This document shows, piece after piece, positions 8,335-16,925 of a stretch of DNA of 64,000 bases; the first letter of the stretch is position 1, and each line of letters begins with the position of its first letter. The notes below the pieces were generated by a model. That model ran no database searches. It saw only the letters and a list, made by a program, of their open reading frames with translations, and had not been told where the DNA came from. The position numbers were made by a program, and so were the translations under genes. Origin of the DNA: Streptomyces sp. YPW6 (lineage in GTDB: Bacteria; Actinomycetota; Actinomycetes; Streptomycetales; Streptomycetaceae); the NCBI RefSeq assembly GCF_018866325.1, contig NZ_CP076457.1:4933001-4997000 (forward strand). Direction: 5' to 3'.

Positions 8335-9770
8335 CATGTCCGCCGCCACCGGTCGTACCCGAAGCCCGCGGCGGCGACGGCCAGTGCGAGGGCCGCTGCG
8401 GACAGCGGGACCGCGTAGCCGGGGACCGTCCCCGCGTGCTCGACCAGTCGGCCGCCCGCCGCCGCCCCGGCAGCCACCCCGCCCAGCAGCGCGGTCACCG
8501 AGAGCGTCATGCCCTCGTTCAGCTGCTCCGGGCGGGTCGCCCGCTGGACCAGCGTCATGCCCGTGACCATGGTCGGCGCGGTCGCCGCCCCCGCCAGCAG
8601 CAGGCACAGCGCCAGGACCGGCAGGGTGGCCGACGCGGTGGCGGCCAGCAGCGGCAGGGACATCAGGGCCGTCATCGCGGCCAGGCACAGCAGCAACCGG
8701 AGACGGACGTTGCGGGCCGGGCGCAGCGAGCCGTAGAGCAGGCCCGCCACGCACGAGCCCGCCGCCTGGAGTGCCAGGATCGCGCCCCCGGCATGCGCGA
8801 TGGAGACCACCTCCAGCGCCCCGAACACCGCCCCCGTGGCGAGGAAGACCGCCAGCAGCGCGGGCATCCCGGGGGCGCGCAGCGGGGAGGCCACCGTCTT
8901 CGTGCGCGGGGTGACGGGCGGTTCCGTGGCGCGCTGGGCGGCGAAGATCAGGACGCCGGTCATCAGGAGCGCCGCCCCGGCCAGCGTGCCCGCCTCCGGG
9001 AACAGCGCCCCGCAGAGCGTCGCGGCCAGCACCGGGCCCAGCATGAAGCACAGCTCGTCGGCGGCCTGCTCGAAGGAGTTCGCGGTGTGCAGCGCCGCCG
9101 GATCGCCCCGGTGCAGATGCGCCCAGCGGGCCCGTGACATCCCGCCGGTGTTCGGGGTCGTCGCGGTCGCGGCGTACGCGGCGAACAGGGTCCAGGCCGG
9201 GGCGTCGTGGTGCACGCACAGCACCAGGGCCAGCGACCCCAGCACGGCGAGCGCGGTGGCGGGCACGGCGACGCGTGCCTGCCCGAAGCGGTCCACGAGC
9301 CGGGCGGTGAACGGCGCGACCACCGCCGTCGCGGCCAGGCCGGTCGCGGTGACGGCCCCGGCCAGGGCGTACGAGCCCCGGGACCCGGCGATCATGATGA
9401 CCGCGCTGACGCTGAGCATCCCCATCGGCAGCCGGGCGATCAGATTGCCCGCCGTGAAGGCACGGGCCCCGGGGGCCGCCAGCAGCCGGAGGTACGGATG
9501 CGACGGCGGACGCGTCCGCCGGGTCCCGGCGTCCGTCGGCGCGGAGCGCGGGGCCGCGACCAACTGGCCGCCGGAGGTGGTGAGCAGGGCCGTGGACGGG
9601 GGAGCGGGGGCCCGGACGGGCCGGGGCGCGGCCACGGGCCGGGCCCCCGGACCGGGCCGGGTGGACCGCCCCGGTCCGGGGGCCGGTCCCGCCGGGAGGG
9701 CGGGATCCGTCAGGACGTGCGGGGCGGACCGGGGCGGGGTCTCCGGGCGGGCGGCAGGGGATATCGGCAT
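8334..9770 (-). CDS. MFS transporter
   Basis: This 478-aa protein has a ~100-residue Pro/Ala-rich, probably disordered N-terminus, then about twelve hydrophobic segments. The loop after TM2 reads ARLVDRFGQARV, the MFS motif A region. Codons upstream of the ATG at 9770 do not look like protein. It is divergent from a LysR gene across 103 bp that contain an inverted repeat, so that regulator probably controls it. The substrate is unknown; a drug or metabolite exporter is most likely. It ends at the ssrA terminator. Confidence 0.85.
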   Translation of the reverse strand: MPISPAARPETPPRSAPHVLTDPALPAGPAPGPGRSTRPGPGARPVAAPRPVRAPAPPSTALLTTSGGQLVAAPRSAPTDAGTRRTRPPSHPYLRLLAAPGARAFTAGNLIARLPMGMLSVSAVIMIAGSRGSYALAGAVTATGLAATAVVAPFTARLVDRFGQARVAVPATALAVLGSLALVLCVHHDAPAWTLFAAYAATATTPNTGGMSRARWAHLHRGDPAALHTANSFEQAADELCFMLGPVLAATLCGALFPEAGTLAGAALLMTGVLIFAAQRATEPPVTPRTKTVASPLRAPGMPALLAVFLATGAVFGALEVVSIAHAGGAILALQAAGSCVAGLLYGSLRPARNVRLRLLLCLAAMTALMSLPLLAATASATLPVLALCLLLAGAATAPTMVTGMTLVQRATRPEQLNEGMTLSVTALLGGVAAGAAAGGRLVEHAGTVPGYAVPLSAAALALAVAAAGFGYDRWRRT

Positions 9771-9823
9771 ACGGACCAGGCTCGCCGCGCCCCGCCGCCC
9801 GGGTCCAACACCTGATCCGTACC

Positions 9824-9848
9824 GATTCACGCGGTCCTGTTGTGAATC
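9824..9848. promoter_or_regulatory. candidate LysR operator
   Basis: Inverted repeat GATTCAC (9824-9830) and GTGAATC (9842-9848) has an 11-bp spacer, the T-N11-A layout bound by LysR-type regulators. It is centred between the divergent MFS and lysR starts and lies 13 bp upstream of the TAGATT -10-like box (9862-9867) of the regulator. Confidence 0.6.
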
Positions 9849-9873
9849 AGGCCCCGCCCGGTAGATTCGCGGC

Positions 9874-10845
9874 GTGCCTCCTCCCGACACCGATCCCCGG
9901 CTGCTGCGCGCCTTCCTCGCCGTCGCCGACGAACTGCACTTCACCCGGGCCGCCGCCCGGCTCTTCGTCGCCCAGCAGGCGCTGAGCCGGGACGTCCGCC
10001 GACTGGAACGCGAGCTGGGCGCCGAGCTGTTCGTCCGGACCACCCGGCAGGTCACGCTCACCCCGGACGGCGAACGCCTGCTGCCGTACGCCCGCCGGGT
10101 CCTCGACGCGCACGCCGAGCTCGCCGGGGCCTTCAGCGGCGCGCCCGCCCGGCCGCTGCTCGTGGACCTGAACAGCGACGGGGCGACCGCCGCCCGGGTG
10201 CTGGCGCGCGCCCGTGAACTGGTGCCCGCGTGCGAGCTGATGGCCCGCTTCGAGTCGGGGCTCACCTGGGCCGCCGCCGAGATCCTGGCCGGCCGGCTCG
10301 ACGTCTCCTTCGGCCGGGCCGCCGGACTGGCCCCCGCCGTGCGCGCCGGGCTTTCCCTGCACCCGGTGCGGTACGAGCCGATGGCCCTGATGCTGCCCCT
10401 GGCCCATCCCCTCGCCGAGCGCGAGACCGTCGCCCTGGCCGAGCTGTCCGGCGAGACCGTCTACGCGGGGGCCGGCAACGAGCGGACACGGGAGTGGACC
10501 GACCTCGCCGCGTCGCTCTTCGCCGAGTGGGACATCGTGCTGGCCCCGCCCGTCCCCCTCGCCGTGGGTGTGGCCGAATTTCAACGGGTCATGGAGAAGG
10601 GTGGGCACCCCGTACTGGCGGTCGTCGACTTCCCGCCGATGCCCGGGACCGTCCTGCGCCCGCTCGTCGACCCGATTCCGCTTTCGCCGGTTTCGCTGGT
10701 CTGGCGGAAGGGGCTGCGGCACCCCGGCGTGGACGCGCTGCGCAACGCTACTGACCAGTTGGCCCTAGCGGAGGGGTGGCTGCTGCGACCGTCCGGATCC
10801 TGGCTGCCCGCGTCCGATCTGTCACTGATGCGAAACCGTTCCTGA
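9874..10845 (+). CDS. LysR family transcriptional regulator
   Basis: This 323-aa protein has an N-terminal winged helix (residues 4-62; RAFLAVADELHFTRAAARL, then AQQALSRDVRRLE) and a LysR effector-binding domain from about residue 90. The start is GTG at 9874, 7 nt after a TAGATT -10-like box, so translation may be leaderless. It faces the MFS gene across a LysR-type inverted repeat. The expected model is autorepression plus inducer-dependent control of the transporter. The effector is unknown. Confidence 0.9.
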   Translation: MPPPDTDPRLLRAFLAVADELHFTRAAARLFVAQQALSRDVRRLERELGAELFVRTTRQVTLTPDGERLLPYARRVLDAHAELAGAFSGAPARPLLVDLNSDGATAARVLARARELVPACELMARFESGLTWAAAEILAGRLDVSFGRAAGLAPAVRAGLSLHPVRYEPMALMLPLAHPLAERETVALAELSGETVYAGAGNERTREWTDLAASLFAEWDIVLAPPVPLAVGVAEFQRVMEKGGHPVLAVVDFPPMPGTVLRPLVDPIPLSPVSLVWRKGLRHPGVDALRNATDQLALAEGWLLRPSGSWLPASDLSLMRNRS

Positions 10846-11008
10846 TCAACTCCGTTCAGGAGCCCTTGGGCGTCAACATCGTGCGCTACATTCATCGTCC
10901 GGGTGCATGGACGCCGGGTTCGTGGACGGGTGGGGGCCCAGTCCGACAGTAAAGAACCAGTCAAAATGAGTGCGCCTGATTCATTGAGTTGGGGGATGGG
11001 CTGCACCT

Positions 11009-11707
11009 GTGGACAACTGGCGCGAAGGCACGAGGACCGGGCACACGCACGAGCCCAACGACGCGACGATCCAACTCGACGGACTCGGCCGTCAGCTCGC
11101 CGAGCTGCCCGGCGAACCCGCTCCGCCGGACGGCTCCGACGGCCCCGTCTTCGTCGACGAGAGCGGTCGCCGCAGCAAGACCTTCCGACGCCTCGGCTGG
11201 GTCCTGGCCACGGTCTGCGCCGGCTACGCCGTGACGCTGGTCTTCGCCGTCCTCGGCGGCAACTCCAGCGCCCCCTGGCTGCCCCTGTCCGGACCCGAGG
11301 AGAAGGCGCGGGCGGAGCAGGTCGACGACCTCCCCGAGCCCAGCGCCGGCACCGAGGACGACGACCCGGCCGACGACGCCCCCGAGCCGGGGCCCGGCGC
11401 CTCCGGCTCCCCGGTGGTCGTCGAGTCCGGCGCGCCCGTGGCCGCCACCCCCTCGGCCACCTCCGTGATCGTGCCCGCCGGTTCGGCGGACCGCCCCTCG
11501 GCGTCCGCCTCCGCGGCCCCGTCCCGTACCGCAGGCAGCGGTGGCAGCGGTGGCAGCAGCGGCGGAGCCACGAAGCCGGCCCCCACCACCTCGACCGCCA
11601 AACCGCCGGCCGACCCCACGCCGCCCCCCGAGCCGGAGCCGGCCGACCCGACGACCCCGCCCGCCGAGGACCCCGAACAGCCGGTGCAGGAAGAGAGCGC
11701 CCCGTAG
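11009..11707 (+). CDS. matA: MatA-like membrane protein of polysaccharide synthesis
   Basis: This 232-aa protein has a ~60-residue cytoplasmic N-terminus, one membrane helix at about 64-82 (LGWVLATVCAGYAVTLVFAVL) and a long extracytoplasmic tail rich in Pro, Ser, Thr and Glu. There is no catalytic domain. The GTG start is 163 bp after lysR. Its stop codon abuts the next start (TAG then ATG), so translation is coupled to matB. In Streptomyces, matAB make an extracellular poly-N-acetylglucosamine that controls mycelial clumping. The symbol rests on position beside the MatB-type enzyme and on domain layout. Confidence 0.75.
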   Translation: MDNWREGTRTGHTHEPNDATIQLDGLGRQLAELPGEPAPPDGSDGPVFVDESGRRSKTFRRLGWVLATVCAGYAVTLVFAVLGGNSSAPWLPLSGPEEKARAEQVDDLPEPSAGTEDDDPADDAPEPGPGASGSPVVVESGAPVAATPSATSVIVPAGSADRPSASASAAPSRTAGSGGSGGSSGGATKPAPTTSTAKPPADPTPPPEPEPADPTTPPAEDPEQPVQEESAP

Positions 11708-13915
11708 ATGAACTTCCCCGCCACGCGGGGCAGGAACGGCAGGAAGAGGACGGCGTCACGCGGCCGGAGCCGGCTCAGGCTCCCCATGCGCTACCTCCTG
11801 CCGACGACGCTTCTCGTCGCCCTGCTCGCGATGCTGATGCTGCGCGGATACGTGCACAGCGAGATCCTCGCCGACCACCGGGTCCGTGACGCCGCCCGCC
11901 AGAACCACGTTCCGGAGAAGGTCCTGGACGGCGGGCCCGTGATCGACATCCGCTCCGGTCACGCGAAGACCCTGCGCATACCCGACCGCCGGATCGTCCT
12001 CACCTTCGACGACGGGCCCGACCCGGTGTGGACGCCGAAGGTGCTCGACAAGCTGAAGGAGTACGACGCCCACGGCGTCTTCTTCGTCACCGGCAACATG
12101 GCCGCCCGCCACCCGGACCTGGTCCGGCGGATGGTGGAGGAGGGCCACGAGCTCGGGCTGCACACCTTCAACCACCCCGACCTCTCCTACCAGTCCACCG
12201 GGCGCATCGACTGGGAGCTGTCGCAGAACCAGCTGGCACTGGCGGGCGCGGCGGGCGTCCGCACCTCGCTCTTCCGGCCGCCCTACTCCTCCTTCTCCGA
12301 CGCCATGGACAACAAGTCCTGGCCGGTCACGGAGTACATCGGCAGCCGCGGCTACCTCACCGTCGTCAACGACACCGACAGTGAGGACTGGAAGCGCCCC
12401 GGGGTCCGCGCCATCGTCGAGCGGGCCACGCCCAAGGGCCACAAGGGCGCGATCATCCTGATGCACGACTCCGGTGGCGACCGCTCGCAGACCGTGGCCG
12501 CCCTCGACACCCTGCTGCCCGACCTCACGGAGCGCGGCTACACCTTCACCCGCCTCACCACGGCCCTGGACGCCCCCAGCGCGCACACCCCGGTCACCGG
12601 GTTCGCCCTGTGGAAGGGCAAGGCGTTCGTCCTGGCCGTCGCCGTCTCCGAGCGGATCACCGGCGTCCTGGTCGTCGGCCTCGCCGCCATCGGCGCCCTG
12701 GTGCTGGCCCGCTTCGGCCTGATGCTGCTGCTCTCCTTCCTGCACGCCCGCAAGGTCCGCCGCAGGGACTTCAGCTGGGGCGAACCCCTCGCCCGTCCGG
12801 TCTCCGTCCTGGTCCCCGCGTACAACGAACGCGAGTGCATCGAGGCGACCGTGCGCTCCCTGGTCGCCAGCGACCACCCGATCGAGATCATCGTCATCGA
12901 CGACGGCTCCACGGACGGCACCGCCGACCTCGTCGAGGCCATGCGGCTGCCCCGCGTCCGGGTCGTCCGCCAGCGGAACGCGGGCAAACCCGCCGCCCTC
13001 AACAACGGCATCCGGAACGCCCGCTACGACATCGTCGTGATGATGGACGGCGACACCGTCTTCGAACCGTCCACCGTCCGCGAACTGGTCCAGCCCTTCG
13101 CCGACCCCCGGGTCGGAGCCGTCGCGGGCAACGCCAAGGTCGGCAACCGCGACTCCCTCATCGGCGCCTGGCAGCACATCGAGTACGTGATGGGCTTCAA
13201 CCTGGACCGCCGTATGTACGACATGCTCGGCTGCATGCCCACCATCCCCGGCGCGGTCGGGGCGTTCCGCCGCGAGGCCCTGGAACGGGTCGGCGGGATG
13301 AGCGAGGACACCCTCGCCGAGGACACCGACATCACCATGGCCCTGCACCGGGACGGCTGGCGCGTCGTCTACGCGGAGAACGCCCGCGCCTGGACCGAGG
13401 CCCCGGAATCCGTGCAGCAGCTCTGGTCGCAGCGCTACCGGTGGAGCTACGGCACCATGCAGGCCATCTGGAAGCACCGGCGGGCCGTCGTCGAACGCGG
13501 CCCCTCGGGCCGCTTCGGGCGGGTCGGTCTGCCGTTCGTCTCCCTGTTCATGGTCGTCGCCCCGCTGCTCGCACCGCTCATCGACGTGTTCCTGCTGTAC
13601 GGGCTCGTCTTCGGCCCGACCGGCAAGACGGTGGCCGCGTGGTTCGGCGTCCTGGTCGTCCAGGCCGTCTGCGCCGCGTACGCCTTCCGGCTGGACAAGG
13701 AACGCATGACGCACCTCCTCTCGCTGCCGCTCCAGCAGATCCTCTACCGCCAGCTCATGTACGTCGTGCTGCTCCAGTCCTGGATCACCGCGCTCACCGG
13801 CGGCCGGCTGCGCTGGCAGAAGCTGCGCCGCACCGGCGCGGTGGAGGCTCCCGGAGCCGTCTCCGCCCAGCGGCGCGGGACCGGGTCCGTCCCCGAGAGG
13901 AGGCCCGTCGGATGA
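11708..13915 (+). CDS. matB: bifunctional polysaccharide deacetylase / glycosyltransferase 2
   Basis: This 735-aa membrane enzyme joins two activities. After one N-terminal helix comes a NodB-type deacetylase at about 90-290 (LTFDDGPDP, metal histidines in HTFNH, RPPYSS). A membrane segment follows, then a processive GT2 domain at about 360-600: VPAYNER, DDGSTDGT, a DxD-like MDGDT, the base EDTD and the product-binding QRYRW. Further C-terminal helices complete it. This layout fits polymerisation and partial deacetylation of a beta-linked N-acetylglucosamine chain crossing the membrane, as proposed for MatB. It is coupled to matA upstream and overlaps the acyltransferase downstream. Confidence 0.9.
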   Translation: MNFPATRGRNGRKRTASRGRSRLRLPMRYLLPTTLLVALLAMLMLRGYVHSEILADHRVRDAARQNHVPEKVLDGGPVIDIRSGHAKTLRIPDRRIVLTFDDGPDPVWTPKVLDKLKEYDAHGVFFVTGNMAARHPDLVRRMVEEGHELGLHTFNHPDLSYQSTGRIDWELSQNQLALAGAAGVRTSLFRPPYSSFSDAMDNKSWPVTEYIGSRGYLTVVNDTDSEDWKRPGVRAIVERATPKGHKGAIILMHDSGGDRSQTVAALDTLLPDLTERGYTFTRLTTALDAPSAHTPVTGFALWKGKAFVLAVAVSERITGVLVVGLAAIGALVLARFGLMLLLSFLHARKVRRRDFSWGEPLARPVSVLVPAYNERECIEATVRSLVASDHPIEIIVIDDGSTDGTADLVEAMRLPRVRVVRQRNAGKPAALNNGIRNARYDIVVMMDGDTVFEPSTVRELVQPFADPRVGAVAGNAKVGNRDSLIGAWQHIEYVMGFNLDRRMYDMLGCMPTIPGAVGAFRREALERVGGMSEDTLAEDTDITMALHRDGWRVVYAENARAWTEAPESVQQLWSQRYRWSYGTMQAIWKHRRAVVERGPSGRFGRVGLPFVSLFMVVAPLLAPLIDVFLLYGLVFGPTGKTVAAWFGVLVVQAVCAAYAFRLDKERMTHLLSLPLQQILYRQLMYVVLLQSWITALTGGRLRWQKLRRTGAVEAPGAVSAQRRGTGSVPERRPVG

Positions 13916-15072
13916 GCGCCGCCACCGTGCCCGCCGGCACCCCCGCGGCGCCCGCCGCGACGGGCAGGCCCGGCCGGGACCGCTATCTCGACCTGCTCCG
14001 GACGATCGCCCTGGTCCGCGTGGTGATCTACCACATCTTCGGCTGGGCCTGGCTGACCATCGTCTTCCCCTCCATGGGCGTGATGTTCGCCCTGGCCGGC
14101 TCGCTGATGGCCCGGTCGCTGGCCCGCCCCGCCGCCGGGGTCATCCGGGGCCGCATCCGCCGCCTGCTGCCGCCCATGTGGGTGTTCTCGCTCATCGCCG
14201 TACCGATGATGTTCGCGCTCAGCTGGCGGCCGGTGAAGGAGGAGGGCCTGTGGTGGTTCGTCAAGCTGGCCTGGTACGTCTTCCCGGTCGGCGCACCCCC
14301 CTTCCCCTGGTCCAGCGGTGACAAGGCCGGGCTGCTGGAGGACACCTGGGCGGTCCAGGCGGCCGGCCCGCTCTGGTACATCCGCGCCTACCTCTGGTTC
14401 GTCCTCGCCTCGCCCCTGCTGCTCCGGGCGTTCCGGAAGCTGCCCTGGGTGACGCTGCTCGCCCCGCTCGGCCTGACCGCCGTGATCGGCACCGGCCTGG
14501 TGACGATCCCGGGCGAGACCGGCAACGCGCTCAGCGACTTCGCGGTGTTCGGCTCCTGCTGGATCCTCGGCTTCGCCCACCACGACGGCCTGTTCAAGGA
14601 CGTGCCGCGCTACCTCGCCGTCTCGGTGGCGTCGATCGTCATGGGCTTCGGGCTCTGGTGGGCCTCGGGGCACCTCACCGCGGACGGCTGGGACCTCAAC
14701 GACATCCCGATGGCCCAGGCCGCCTGGTCGCTCGGCTTCTGCGTGATCCTGCTCCAGTACGCCCCGTCCTGGCAGGAGCTCCCCGGCCGGCTGGCCCGCT
14801 TCGACCGCCTGGTCACGCTCGCCAACAACCGGGCCGTGACGATCTACCTCTGGCACAACCTGCTGATCCTGGCGACGATACCGCTGCTCGACCTCCTCTG
14901 GGAGATCCCGTACGTGGACGCACACCTGGGATCGACGGTCGAGGCCGGGTACACCCTGCTGATGACCCTGCTCATCTGGCCGCTGATCGCACTCGTGATC
15001 GTCGCCGTGGGCTGGGTGGAGGACGTCGCGGCCAAGCGCCGGCCCCGCCTCTGGCCGGACGGCAGGCGGTAG
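13912..15072 (+). CDS. acyltransferase family 3 membrane protein
   Basis: This 386-aa protein starts with ATG overlapping the matB stop (ATGA), with GAGGAGG upstream, so it is the third gene of the mat transcript. It opens with the family hallmark RYLDLLRTIALVRVVIYH and has about ten membrane segments, including LWHN near the end. Acyltransferase-3 proteins O-acylate exported polysaccharides or lipids. Here the likely acceptor is the MatB polymer, which is inference from coupling. No SGNH domain is attached. Confidence 0.85.
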   Translation: MSAATVPAGTPAAPAATGRPGRDRYLDLLRTIALVRVVIYHIFGWAWLTIVFPSMGVMFALAGSLMARSLARPAAGVIRGRIRRLLPPMWVFSLIAVPMMFALSWRPVKEEGLWWFVKLAWYVFPVGAPPFPWSSGDKAGLLEDTWAVQAAGPLWYIRAYLWFVLASPLLLRAFRKLPWVTLLAPLGLTAVIGTGLVTIPGETGNALSDFAVFGSCWILGFAHHDGLFKDVPRYLAVSVASIVMGFGLWWASGHLTADGWDLNDIPMAQAAWSLGFCVILLQYAPSWQELPGRLARFDRLVTLANNRAVTIYLWHNLLILATIPLLDLLWEIPYVDAHLGSTVEAGYTLLMTLLIWPLIALVIVAVGWVEDVAAKRRPRLWPDGRR

Positions 15073-15191
15073 GACCCGTCGGTCCCTCCCGTTCCCGCCC
15101 CGGTGACGGGAGGGCAGGGGCGGGCGGGCACCGCATCTCACCGGGCCGCTCCCGGCCCGGTGAGAGCAAGGTTGCGCACCGGTCACCTCGC

Positions 15192-15207
15192 GGCACCGCA
15201 CCGAAAC
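15192..15207 (+). promoter_or_regulatory. candidate GlnR box upstream of narK
   Basis: GGCAC-N6-GAAAC differs at one position from the GlnR half-box gTnAC-N6-GaAAC. It lies 53 bp upstream of the narK start. GlnR control is expected for nitrate genes in Streptomyces, but the match is short. Confidence 0.35.
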
Positions 15208-15259
15208 GCGGGCTCCCTAGCGTCGGGAACAACACCCCGACCCCCTGTGGAGGCGCGTG

Positions 15260-16591
15260 ATGGTAGGCCGCTGGATCGAGACCTGGGAGCCGGAGGACGA
15301 GACGTTCTGGCGGGAGAAGGGCGAACGCACCGCCCGCCGCAACCTCTGGTTCTCCGTGCTCTCCGAGCACATCGGATTCTCCATCTGGACCCTGTGGTCG
15401 GTGATGGTCCTGTTCATGGGACCGGAGTACGGCATCGACCCGGCCGGGAAGTTCTTCCTCATCTCGACCGCCACCCTCGTCGGCGCACTGGTCCGGGTGC
15501 CGTACACCTTCGCCGTCGCCCGCTTCGGCGGCCGCAACTGGACGGTCTTCAGCGCGGTGAGCCTGCTCGTCCCGACCCTGGCCGCGTTCTGGGTGATGGA
15601 ACCCGGAACGTCGTACGGCACATTCGTGGCGGTCGCGGCGCTCACCGGGATCGGCGGCGGCAACTTCGCCTCGTCGATGACCAACATCAACGCCTTCTTC
15701 CCGCTGCGCGAGAAGGGCTGGGCGCTCGGCCTCAACGCGGGCGGCGGCAACATCGGCGTACCCGTCGTCCAGCTCGTCGGTCTGCTCGTCATCGGCACCC
15801 TGGGCGCCTCGCACCCCCGGATCGTCCTCGGCGTCTACGTGCCGCTGATCGTCCTGGCCGCCGTCTGCGCCGCCCTGTACATGGACAATCTGCGGCCCGT
15901 GAAGAACGACACCGGCGCCGCGCTGGAGGCCGTGCGCGACCCGCACACCTGGATCATGTCGATCCTCTACATCGGCACCTTCGGCTCGTTCATCGGCTAC
16001 AGCTTCGCCTTCGGCCTGGTGCTCCAGACCCAGTTCGGCCGCACCCCGCTCCAGGCCGCCTCGCTCACCTTCGTCGGCCCGCTGCTGGGCTCCCTGGTCC
16101 GGCCCGTCGGCGGCCGGCTCGCCGACCGGTACGGCGGCGCGCGCATCACCCTGGCCACCTTCGTCGCGATGGCCGCCGCCACCGGCGTCGTCATCCACGC
16201 CTCCGGGACCGCCTCGCTGCCGCTCTTCCTCACCGGCTTCACCGCCCTGTTCGTCCTGACGGGTCTCGGCAACGGCTCGACGTACAAGATGATCCCCGGC
16301 ATCTTCCACACCAAGGCGCTGGCCCGGGGCCTGGAGAGCGAGGCGGCCGCCGCCCGCGGACGGCGGCTCTCCGGCGCGGCCATGGGCCTCATCGGGGCCG
16401 TCGGCGCCCTCGGCGGCCTGGCGATCAACCTCGCCTTCCGCCAGTCCTTCCAGACCTCGGGCACCGGAACAGCGGCCTTCTGGTCCTTCCTCGCCTTCTA
16501 CGGGGTGTGCTCCGCGCTCACCTGGGCGGTATACCTTCGCCGCCCGGCACCGGCGCCCGCCCGGGCCCAGCTCGGTTACGCGGAGGTGTAG
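15260..16591 (+). CDS. narK: nitrate/nitrite transporter, NarK type
   Basis: This 443-aa MFS protein has about twelve membrane segments and the nitrate signatures: a GIGGGNFASSMTNINAFFP stretch in TM5, then GLNAGGGNIG, and the repeat motif GLGNGSTYKMIPGIF in the C-terminal half. It moves nitrate in and/or nitrite out. GGAGG at 15249-15253 is 6 nt from ATG 15260, which I prefer over the GTG immediately before it. The neighbour downstream is the nitrate assimilation regulator nnaR. Confidence 0.92.
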   Translation: MVGRWIETWEPEDETFWREKGERTARRNLWFSVLSEHIGFSIWTLWSVMVLFMGPEYGIDPAGKFFLISTATLVGALVRVPYTFAVARFGGRNWTVFSAVSLLVPTLAAFWVMEPGTSYGTFVAVAALTGIGGGNFASSMTNINAFFPLREKGWALGLNAGGGNIGVPVVQLVGLLVIGTLGASHPRIVLGVYVPLIVLAAVCAALYMDNLRPVKNDTGAALEAVRDPHTWIMSILYIGTFGSFIGYSFAFGLVLQTQFGRTPLQAASLTFVGPLLGSLVRPVGGRLADRYGGARITLATFVAMAAATGVVIHASGTASLPLFLTGFTALFVLTGLGNGSTYKMIPGIFHTKALARGLESEAAAARGRRLSGAAMGLIGAVGALGGLAINLAFRQSFQTSGTGTAAFWSFLAFYGVCSALTWAVYLRRPAPAPARAQLGYAEV

Positions 16592-16618
16592 AAACGGCGC
16601 GGTCCGGCGTCGTGCGCC

Positions 16619-16634
16619 GTAACGGCCGGGAAAT
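16619..16634 (+). promoter_or_regulatory. candidate GlnR box upstream of nnaR
   Basis: GTAAC-N6-GAAAT matches the GlnR consensus gTnAC-N6-GaAAC except at the last base. It is followed 6 bp later by GAACC, which could be a further half-site. It lies 28 bp after narK and about 290 bp upstream of nnaR. Confidence 0.45.
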
Positions 16635-16719
16635 ACGGGGGAACCGAGCCTGTCACGCACCGTTGGCAGTCTCGGGCCTCCGCACTTCGCGCCACCAACG
16701 GAAAGGGCCGCGCAGGAGC

Positions 16720-16879
16720 GGGAGCCGTCGCCGACCGACGGAGACCACCGCGTACCAGTGGGAGCCATCGCCTGCCGACGGAATCCTCCGCGTACGAGCG
16801 GGAGCCATCGCCTGCCGACGGAGACCACCGCGTACGAGCGGGAGCCATCGCCGACCAACCGAAACCACCGCGTACGAGC
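16720..16879 (+). repeat. four tandem 40-bp repeats between narK and nnaR
   Basis: Four adjacent 40-bp units start at 16720, 16760, 16800 and 16840. Each begins GGGAGCCRTCGCC and ends near CCACCGCGTAC. Units 2 and 3 differ at only a few positions. A partial fifth unit (GGGAACACGTGCGTATCAGC) follows. The 40-bp period is not a multiple of three, so this is not coding. The array fills the nnaR upstream region and ends 46 bp before its ATG. Confidence 0.92.
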
Positions 16880-16925
16880 GGGAACACGTGCGTATCAGCG
16901 GGAACACAGGAGCCGGGAACACGCC

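Noticed and set aside
12610..13911. Possible long N-terminal extension of the acyltransferase
   Set aside because: The upstream frame is an Arg/Pro-rich shadow of matB. The ATG at 13912 has a strong ribosome site and begins the family sequence.
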